Shown here piece after piece: positions 55,791 to 64,000 of a stretch of 64,000 bases of DNA. A program made the position numbers and the translations under genes. The number at the start of each line of letters is the position of its first letter. The stretch's first letter is position 1. Source of the DNA: Deinandra increscens subsp. villosa (lineage: Eukaryota > Streptophyta > Magnoliopsida > Asterales > Asteraceae); assembly GCA_039602395.1 (NCBI GenBank), contig JBCNJP010000006.1:55951502-56015501 (forward strand). Reading direction: 5' to 3'. The notes beneath the pieces were generated by a model. That model was not told the DNA's origin, ran no database searches, and saw nothing but the letters and a program-made list of their open reading frames with translations.

Positions 55791-58359
55791 CTATCTGGCG
55801 ATAACAGCAGTCACAGTACTGTCTCTTGCGAGCATATTTGCAACAGGTGTTGGTAGCCACTTCGACTTGCCGCCACCATTCTGTCCGTCTTGACCATGAC
55901 CGCCACCACCACCTTGTGCCCGATTCACAGCACCACCTTTCTTCAGTCTAGCACTCACACTATGACCCACAACGAAACCAAACTTCATAGCTGTGAGCAC
56001 ACCAAAGGCAATCATAAGTGGCCTCACAGCCCAGTGATGATCTTCAACATGCTGATACTTATCCACCAAAGTTGGGCATGTATCAAATGAAACATGCTCA
56101 ACTTCAGCTGGATCAGCTAAATATGAATCGCATTCGCCTTTGAGAACAAATTTCCCAGGAAATTGCACAATAAGACACCCATTTGGAAGTAATTGTGTAA
56201 TCTTACCAGTGGCCCATATTCCTTCTCGTTTATGTACCCATGGAAACCGAGGTGTGAACACATTTGCCTTTAGTTTCACAAACTGACCAACGAAAAACGG
56301 GTCTGCCATTTGGAGCTGAGAACAGTGTCCTTTCCATAAAGTTTCTAGTCCTATAAAACCAACACTAACGGTTCCATCACGGTCTATTGAGTGTAGAATG
56401 CCTATATCCGAGTGGTTTCTGTTTCTGTTTGAATCTAGTAAGTGCACCCAGTCACCAGCGGCTAACCCAGAAGTGACCCGTTCTAGAGTGGTGATGCTGA
56501 CCCTTAACGGGTTGTGGATTCCTTGGACTCGAACTAGAACAAACCCGTCTCGATCAGTGTCTTTTTCCAAACCGACTACAGTTCCTTCAGGTACAGCCAT
56601 ATTTTTGCAATTCTTTGGTATTTTTCGAGATCGAACAATATCCCCTACTTGCAGATGATCTTTTGTAAGAAACCATGTGGAGTAGCTGCTACCTCCAAGT
56701 CTTCTGTCTGCTGATATTCTGCTTCCTAGACCAATCCACTCTCCATCATTAAAAACAGCATCACGTGAACTGCAAGTACAATTTCAATCTCAGGTTCACT
56801 TTCTTATAATGAATATGTTAACCAACAAACATATTGTATAGTTGTACACATCGTAAGTAGAGGTGGTAAGACAGGCTGGTTGAACAGGTTAGATCAACTG
56901 ACTTAGATTGTAACGAGATATCCTTTTACGGATTGAAATGGGTCGGGTTGACCCACAAATACATTTTGCCCAGTTTTTTAATTAATGTTTAATGTCTTGT
57001 TTATACTTTGAAAAACAGATTACTACAATAGAATTTAGCCCTTTGAATAAAAGGACTGAGGAGGTTGTATGCATCAAAAAAGAGTTTGAGGGGTTTTCAA
57101 TCTGTTCGACCTGTTTCCCGCTTAGCTAAATTGGTTAACTTGGCTAGTTTAAGGTAAAAATAACACAAATTGACCCATTATGTAAAGCAGAATTTATATA
57201 CACACCAACACAAACAAACAATTAAACAAGGAAATACATTGAGCCAAAGCCTACCTTTCAAATGCATGCAGAATATCTGCAATAAGCGGTCTGTTACGAA
57301 GATCATACTCAAAACAGCCATTAAGAACATTTTCAACAGCAGGAGGTAGACCATTTGGAAGCAGTGGTTTTTCTTTCTTAACCACAACAGAATTGTATAT
57401 CTCACCAACAGATTTACCAAACCACGGCTGTACACCTGTCAACATCTCCAAAATGCAGCACCCAAATCCCCAACTATCAGTCTCAACACTAATCGGACCT
57501 CTGATTTCTGGCTCCCATTGTTCTGGAGCCATGTAATTGGGTGATCCAAGTTTAAGAGACATGTCTGGATCAGGCAACTGGACCCCCAGAAGAAGAAATG
57601 GTATCCCAAAATCTCCAAGAACCACTTGATCATGTTCATCAAGAAGAAGATTTGTTGGCTTTATATTCAGCACCAAGATGTCTAGCTTATGCACTTCATG
57701 AATTCCTTTAGCTAACCCCACTCCATACCTGCAATATATCAACCATTAATCGTCTTATATTCTTATCTGTTACTTTATGAACCCATTGAAAATCACCTCA
57801 ATACATCAGGCAGTGAAAGTTTTCCTCCTTTAAGCTTAGCCATTCGATCACCAACTGACCCCTCATAAAACTTAATGATAATGCAAATATGTGGAGATGT
57901 CTGAAAGTAACAGATTTCGTGAATTAGTCATGTATCAATACTAAGTATATACATGTCACAAAATTATGTTTTCATTGAAATATAAGTTGCCACCTTTCCA
58001 GATATGACCGAGATACCATGCAACCAACAAACACTTGGGAGTTTACGGAATTTATGGAATAAATCCTCGAACTTAACCATAAACTTTGGTATATCTTCTT
58101 CTTTTATGGGATGTAACATCTTAATGGCCACTTCATGATACTCATCATAATCATGTGATGATTGATGATGTGTAGCCAACCAGACATCCCCAAACGGTCC
58201 ATGTCCAATCCTATGCTTAAGTTTCAATAAAGAAGGACTTATTTGAGGATCTGGTAGATTTGGTGTGGCTACAACAGTTCGAAGATGTTCAGGATCACCT
58301 TCATATAGCATATAGTCAAAAGAAGGTGGCTGTGGCACTTTTCCTATGTGTTCAGCCAT
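55791..58359 (-). CDS. KOC1-like chloroplast outer-envelope protein kinase
   Basis: Coding exons 57994-58359, 57797-57900, 57255-57728 and 55791-56769 join in phase to 640 residues. ATG at 58359 lies just inside an exon with an acceptor at 58371, so at least one 5' leader exon lies upstream. The kinase domain has a glycine loop (GHGPFGDVW, about 52-60), VAIK with K80, DFG at about 196-198 and APEQWEPE. The catalytic loop reads VLNIKPTN, with Asn where most kinases have the HRD Asp. Beta-rich repeats follow (VGLEKDTDRDGFVLVRVQGI; DGTVSVGFIG), like those in KEG. One hydrophobic span (RPLMIAFGVLTAMKFGFVVG, about 563-583) lies near the C-terminus before a glycine-rich tail. This layout matches Arabidopsis KOC1 (At4g32250), reported to act on the TOC import machinery at the chloroplast outer membrane. 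The assignment is from memory of the family. Confidence 0.85.
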
Positions 58360-58370
58360 TGCTTTTAAAA

Positions 58371-59870
58371 CTGCGTATACAAAAAGACACACAGCTGTTA
58401 ATTAAACTAAAAGGCTGCATTTGAAGGTAGACAATGAGAGCAGTTACATTTGGAAACTTAAAACATATGGTATGCAGAATACAGAATTCCCTGAAACAAA
58501 CACGCTCATACGAGAATAGTTAGACCAGTTCACATTGAGTTAGTAACTGTACAATCATATCCTTCTTCTTCTTCAATAAACCATTACAAATCCCCAAAAA
58601 GGGTATATGTAGAATCACAATTCATATATTTGTTCACAATCACAACCCTAACATTATCAATATGTGACTAGCCTTAAATGTTAGCCTCCTATGCTCTATA
58701 TACCTCAGTTTCTCTCAACAAATTCACACCAATTACAAATAGGGCAACAAGTCATCCAAAGGTTTGTTCTTCACAGTTTGAAGAGGCATTATAGCTTCAG
58801 AAATTTAAACAGAGTAAGCCATATGATACATAATTCTAAGATCCCCTAACCTGAAATAAACTTCAAACCTACAGATTAAATTATGTCCTTGATAAAGTAG
58901 AGCAAAACAAGAAAACCCTACATTACGATGTTCTTCAACACAAATGGAAAGTGTAATCAAACAAGCAATCAAGCCTCGGATCAGTTTAAGCTAAGGTGAT
59001 GGATAATCACCTCCAAAAGCGAACACACAGAACGAAGAAGATATAATTAATCGTAGTAACACTGGAATTGTAAAGTCAACAAACAGTGATTCAAGTAACA
59101 TACAGTTTATATGATCTTCGCGGAGATAATCGGAAACATGAAAAGATCGCAATTGATATATTTCTTCACAGTCACAACCCTAACATAATCAATATGTGAG
59201 TAGCCCTAAATGTTAACCTCCTATGCTCTATATACCTCAGTTTCTCTCAACAAATTCACACGAATAACAAACAGGGCAACAGTTTGAAGAGGCATATAAT
59301 AGAATATGATACAGAAATCTATGATCCCCTAACCTGTAATAAACTTCAATCCTTGACAAAATACAGCCAAACTAGAACTCTTACTACCCTGAAAACAGAT
59401 ACTAACCGAAAAAACGGTTCCTATGCGATCAAATAGATTATAGATGTACGGATGTACTACCTACAATCATCGTTCAAATCCTGTTTGTGAATTATAGGGG
59501 CAAACAGTCAATACGATGCTATTCATCTGTTCAACACAAACGGAAAGTGTAATCAAACAAGCAATCAAATCTCCAAAAGCGAACACACAGAACGAACGAA
59601 GAAGATACAATTGATCGTAGTAATACTGGAATTGTAAAGTCAACAAACAAAAAATGATTCAAGTAACATACAGTTTATATGATCTTGGCGGAGATGATCG
59701 GAAGCATGAAACGATCGGGGAATGGAGTTAGGAGATTTGAGCGAATTTGTTGCAGAAGAGTATACGTTTGGGAGTAGTGAAATAGAAGTCGGTATCCGAG
59801 CGGCAAAAAAGCAGGCAGCGGGAGGTGGGAGCACGTTACACAACTGGTGTGACGTATCAAAAGAGAGAAC
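58371..59870 (-). promoter_or_regulatory. Kinase 5' leader region with internal duplication
   Basis: No coding exon is seen. The start-codon exon has a good acceptor (GTATACGCAG at 58380-58371), so a leader intron lies here. The likely first exon is near 59660-59870 (CGTTTCATGCTTCCGATC, CTCCGCCAAGATCATATAA on the minus strand). A similar block occurs again at about 59100-59150 because the region is tandemly duplicated. Confidence 0.5.
58641..59720. repeat. About 550-bp tandem duplication of the kinase leader/promoter
   Basis: CACAACCCTAACAT..TATGTGA, CTCCTATGCTCTATATACCT, TCAACAAATTCACAC and GGGCAACA occur at 58641-58750 and again at 59173-59285. AAAGTGTAATCAAACAAGCA, AAAAGCGAACACACAGAACG and CAGTTTATATGATCTT occur at 58947-59120 and again at 59545-59690. 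Offsets are 532-568 bp because of indels. Confidence 0.85.
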
Positions 59871-61078
59871 CTCGCCGAGTCACCTGGATGTTTTGGATAA
59901 TTGGATTGGGGTTATTAATTTTAAATTTTAAACTTAGACTCGATTATATATTTTTTTTAACGGTAAATTTGGATCATTAACAGGGTATTACCCACCCACC
60001 CGATCATCTTCAATTCTATAAGGAGAAAACTCATCATAGATGAGAAAACCTCCTGACCCAATATGTAACCCCTATTTATTTATTTTTTGTTACAAATGAG
60101 ACTTGAACCCAAGACCTCGTTACTTTTTATTTGTTATATATGGTATTATGATTTCAAGGGCAAAAGACAATGTAGTTAGGACTAAAACAAACACGTATGA
60201 TTAACATGGATACTAAACTAATCATATGGATACTAAACTTATCATGTTACTTTCTTTAAATATGAGCACTAACTTGTTTATAAACATGATACACGAAAAT
60301 ACATGTTTAACACGACTATTATTAGTTACACGTTAAGTAAAATGACACGGCACGACTCGTTTAAAACAATAAGATCAACCAATTTACGAGTTATCGGAAA
60401 TTACAAACTATAATATAATATAATTCAAAAACAATTCATAACATATTTGAAGCAAAAAACACATACAAGTCTTAAGTAACAATACATAATATGTATTTAA
60501 GTTTACAAAAAATAACAAAATTATAAATGTGTTTAATCGTGTCATTAAGAGTTAGACGATGTGAAACCTGTTTAGATACTTTATAACATAAAACATGTTT
60601 AACTCAAATCCAAACTATTTAACTGAGTATTGTGTAGTGTTAACAAGTCTCTATGAGAAGTTGTTAGCCCTAAGCATCATCAAAAATTGGTTCCATTTTT
60701 TTTTTAATAAAGGGAGACTACCTTCTCATGTGTTTCCAATATCTCATTTCAATGATCTTGATCTTCTCTCGCGCTTGCACACATGATTTTGATAACTACA
60801 TGGAATACTTAGAGAGTGGTTTCGACCTCCCGGACTCCTCTCTCTGAGTGAACTTCTTCCCAACTAGACTCAAGGAATCAATTTCATAGTAAGCTACTAG
60901 ATAAATCAGTTACATTATTTATCAATTATGTTTAGGGCATGGATTGTGGTCACTTTCATGTGAAGAAAAGTTGATATCGTATAGGTGTCATCTCACTCAT
61001 ATCTTCATCTATCGAGTCCGATAGGTCAACATTCTGATTGACTGTTTTGACCATGTCTACCTTCATCTTCAAATCGTG
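59871..61078. other. AT-rich intergenic sequence, no gene
   Basis: No gene or bounded element. GAGACTTGAACCCAAGACCTC at about 60087-60107 (reverse strand GGTTCAAGTC) resembles a B box, a possible SINE scrap. Confidence 0.4.
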
Positions 61079-61264
61079 TCACTTCGATGTGGTCGTGTCT
61101 TGTGTACACATGCCATCTCCAACCATCAAGTGGAAATGTGTTCTTACGTGTTTCCAAAAGTCCGGAGACTGGACTAGGCTCGTATCTTTGCGCACGTTGA
61201 GATACGCTTGAGCCAACTCTATTTCCTCATTCGTCTCCCAACGGCGTGGCACCTGTCTAGCCAT
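61079..61264 (-). pseudogene. PIF/Harbinger Myb-like (ORF1) protein fragment
   Basis: A 61-residue frame reads MARQVPRRWETNEEIELAQA and continues AYLNV, then FWKHVRTHFHLMVGDGMC. The RRWETNEEIELAQAYLNV and FWKxVxxHFH pattern is the SANT/Myb-like domain of PIF/Harbinger ORF1 proteins, often annotated as no-apical-meristem-associated or glutathione transferase T3-like. The rest of the domain and the DDE transposase are missing, so it is a remnant. Confidence 0.65.
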
Positions 61265-61803
61265 GTCATGTGTGAAGATGATGTGGTTGATAAAATGTGA
61301 AGATGGATGTTTAAGTTTAATGTAAGAAGATGAAGACGTGTGGAAATTGTGTGAAATACAATGGTTTATATAGTGTTTTTTTAGTTTAAAAAATTAATCC
61401 ATTTTTTACCGTTGTAACGGTAAAAAATGTTAACAATGTTCAAATGCAATCGTGACCATGCTCACGTGACTATGATCACGTGTGGCCTTACGCCACCGCA
61501 AGGCGGTGTTCCACTGCGTGAGAGGGCTCACACCGGTTCTCACGCAGACCACACCATGTGCCCTTATATCATATGTTGGTTTATTTATGTTGTTATATAG
61601 TATGGGGGCTTCTTAGGGATACACCTTACGTTGTTACTCGTACACTTTCAGTATGGGTAACTTATATGGCGTGTTTATCTTTATGGGTTCTATCAACCTA
61701 TATGACCCATAGCCCATATGGTCTGCATCTGTTAAAAAGTTCTAAAATTTGTTTATTTTCTTCAGTTATTTGATAGTAGAGCGTATTATTCATTGATATC
61801 CAT
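61265..61803. other. Spacer with CACGTG- and GGCGG-rich patch, no gene
   Basis: At about 61440-61560 a compact patch has GATCACGTG, CTCACGTGAC, GCCACCGCAAGGCGGTG and CTCACACCGGTTCTCACGC words. It may be the end of the PIF remnant or of a MITE, but no paired end was found. Confidence 0.4.
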
Positions 61804-62026
61804 GCCAATTTGACGTGACACATTATTTCTTCAAAGCTTTTATAAATCGTTATATGTTAATTCATTTCATTGTTCAATTCTATGTATTCGACGCGTTCTC
61901 GTTACACCAATAAAATTCAAGATTTCAGAATGTCATCGAGTTGGGTTCTATAGTCATTATATGAATTAACATATAATGATTTATATTTAAGGTTTGAAGG
62001 AATAATACGACACGTCAAATAATTGG
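61804..62026. mobile_element. Foldback MITE
   Basis: The left arm, CCAATTTGACGTGACACATT and then TCGTTATATGTTAATTCAT, is mirrored on the right by ATGAATTAACATATAATGAT and CGACACGTCAAATAATTGG. Arms are about 65-70 bp around a central loop. Target duplication not defined. Confidence 0.7.
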
Positions 62027-62500
62027 GACAAATTTTTGGTAATAATACGGGTCATATAGACCGATACTACCATAACTGATGCGAGTCATACTGGCAGATA
62101 CGACCCGTATCTTGTTATGATAGGAGCCATATTGGCCCGCACAGCAGTTCAATGAAGGCAACCAGGCAAGGGCATACATAAAGCCACACTGAGTACCAGT
62201 CTGACCCAAGAAGAAGCAACTTGAGTCCAAAACCAAAATCAACCAGTACACATAGACTCGAGCCACAGGCTCAACCAATACACATAGACTCGAGCCACAG
62301 GCTAACCAAAGACCTGGCTAGTCTTTCAGCCGATTTCCTGACTTCTTTTATATAAAGGTAAAAACTTCACAAATAGCACAATACTATCCACAATTCCACA
62401 CACTAACTGGGAAAGAAAAAGAAAGAACACACTCACTGGAACCACTTATAAATACAAGTGGGTCATAAAAATTCAAGCTTTTTTACAAACCCTTCAACTT
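62027..62500. other. 3' flank of the kinase gene
   Basis: Contains two copies of ACACATAGACTCGAGCCACA (62249 and 62280), a 31-bp direct repeat. No gene. Part is probably the 3' untranslated region of the gene ending at 62501. Confidence 0.5.
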
Positions 62501-63778
62501 CTATTTCCCCACATTTTTGATTTCTTGTTTTCCTTCTTTCTCCTCTGAAACAGAATCAGAACTATCATCGGCAACCGATACTCCATCGTTATAATCAGCA
62601 GCAGCATGTGGAGCGCAAAACATGTCATCATTCTCCAAACCATCAAGCTTCTCCTTTGACTCCCCCTTTAACAACTCAACCACTTCAAGAATAGTCGGTC
62701 TTTTCTCCGCTTGATTACGCGCACAAACAAGCCCAACAAGAACGACCCGTTTCAATTCTTCAACCGAATAGCTCCCCTTCAGCTTCGGGTCTGCAATTTC
62801 ACTAAACCTTTTTTGACATGCCAATGGTAAGGCCCACTCTGCAATTGACCTTCTTGTTGCTGCATTTACTTTCTCAATTGGTTTCTTGCCACTAGCTAAC
62901 TCAAGCAAAAGAATCCCAAAACTGTAAACATCACAACTCTCGGATGCCTTTCCTAGCATCGCGTATTCTGGGGCTAAATACCCGAGTGTGCCCTTGACTC
63001 GAGTTGTCACATGAGTTGCACCATCTGGGATTAGCTTTGCAAACCCAAAATCAGCCACTTGGGCTTTGAATTCTGCATCCAGTAACACATTGCTTGCTTT
63101 GATATCTCTGTGGATTATGTGTGGTGTGGCATTGTGATGAAGATATCTGGATGATACATACATATAATCAAGAAACATATACAACAAGAAGCATAAATTA
63201 CTAAATTAGTCATTTGGGTGTTAAAAGTGCTTACAGAATCCCTTCTGCAGATCCAATGGCGATATTCATTCTTCGATTCCAATCAAGAAGACATTCGGCA
63301 GAGTGTTGACCATGAAGATGTGATAGTAAACTAAGATTAGGCATGTAATCATACACGATCAAACGTTCTTGACCTTCTGCGCAATATCCACGTAAGCTGA
63401 GTAGATTTTTGTGTCTAACTCGTGCAAGGATTTCAACTTCAACAGCAAATTCCATCTCTGCTTTGTTGCTATAAACCTTCAATCTCTTCACAGCAATCTA
63501 CACATTCAGTTTGAACATATTTAGCTCTTGAAATTACTAAAACATGGACCTGATCTTCATGTTCTGAACTTCTGATGTTCATCGTTCATACGAAAGGGTT
63601 GGTTGGTTAGTTAGTTAGTTAGTTAATTACCTGAGATCCATCCCAAAGCTGGCCCCAATAAACACTTCCAAATCCACCTTCACCTAGCTTGTTATCATAA
63701 TTAAAATTGTTTGTAGCAGAATGCAATTCCTTCAATGAGAATATCCTCCACGTTGACTCTTTCTTCTTGCTCTTTTTC
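62501..63778 (-). CDS. PTI1-like receptor-like cytoplasmic kinase, 5' end outside window
   Basis: Exons 63631-63778, 63235-63497 and 62501-63146 join in phase (about 351 residues). The first seen exon begins one base into a codon, so at least one upstream exon with the start lies beyond 64000. No P-loop or other family motif is missing. Glycine loop LGEGGFGSVYWG, IAVKRL, catalytic HRDIKASNVLLD (an RD kinase), DFGFAKL, an activation segment VTTRVKGTLGYLAPEYA and a C-lobe to RPTILEVVELLKG. The tail is acidic and serine-rich (DDSSDSVSEEKEGK). No signal peptide or transmembrane segment is visible. It matches the PTI1-like kinase At3g15890 type, acting in cytoplasmic signalling near the membrane; targets unknown. 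Splice sites: CAG|gtaatt, tgtag|ATT, CT|gtaagc, ccag|ATA. Confidence 0.88.
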
Positions 63779-64000
63779 CTGTAAAATTTATAAAGAAAAA
63801 AAAACCTAATTCAAAATCAACAAGGAGCAATCCAATAACATCTATCACAAATTCACAATCGATCTAAACACTTCCCTGAGGTTCTAAATTGGCATCAAAC
63901 GATCAAAATGTTACAAACTCAAAACAATTGTATAGAAGTCAAAACTCAAAAATTCATCGTCCATGATTCAATCAATTAGCTAAAAAGCACGAAAACATGA
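63779..64000 (-). other. First visible intron or leader of the PTI1-like kinase
   Basis: Sequence upstream of the acceptor at 63779-63781. No start exon can be recognised before the window ends. Confidence 0.4.

Overview
This is plant nuclear DNA, most likely from a eudicot and tentatively from the daisy family (Asteraceae). The support is AT-rich intergenic sequence, genes with many GT-AG introns, a PLS-class PPR gene, plastid-targeted proteins, and a dense load of LTR, hAT, CACTA, Mutator, PIF/Harbinger and foldback elements. The family-level placement rests on the general look of the transposon proteins and is weak.

Positions 1-36,000 are a transposon and relic zone. A copia-like LTR (1-1551) comes first, then a Tourist-like MITE (2587-2919). 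A 5'-truncated Ty3/gypsy remnant with a 2.57-kb LTR (3312-6124) abuts a two-exon fragment of a Rab7-type GTPase gene (6181-6590). After short tandem arrays comes a decayed hAT element (10255 to about 30545). It was about 2.8 kb before three LTR insertions, each flanked by a 5-bp target-site duplication (TSD): 10748-13357 (TCGTG), 13585-20177 (AGAAG) and 21008-29295 (ATGTT). The third is split by a 5.7-kb CACTA element (21589-27314) that carries pieces of an endoplasmin/GRP94-type HSP90 gene and is itself split by a Mutator-like MITE (23062-23369). The hAT reading frame rejoins in phase across all three LTR insertions. A fourth solo LTR (31710-32791, TSD GGCGT), a foldback element and a Mutator-like MITE holding a 21-bp minisatellite (34470-35130) follow.

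Positions 36,000-64,000 are gene-bearing. In order: an intronless E-class PPR gene (36376-38289, minus); a small two-exon plastid membrane protein gene diverging from it (38748-39257, plus); an 11-exon plastid DnaJ/Hsp40 gene (40861-45927, minus); a CUE-domain gene (52975-54490, minus); a gene for a KOC1-like kinase of the chloroplast outer envelope (55791-58359, minus); and a PTI1-like receptor-like cytoplasmic kinase gene (62501 to the right edge, minus, 5' end outside). Between them lie Tourist MITEs, Mutator elements with long terminal inverted repeats and captured-looking GC-rich cores, a SINE, a Helitron-like terminus, a truncated LTR element with its primer-binding site, and several recent tandem duplications.

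The genes do not form one pathway. Three (small membrane protein, DnaJ, KOC1-like kinase) point to the chloroplast and the PPR protein is probably organellar. The DnaJ/CUE pair resembles a neighbouring pair in Arabidopsis as I recall it. The main biological story is layered transposon history, gene-fragment capture, and repeated GC-rich words just upstream of the TATA box in several different LTRs.
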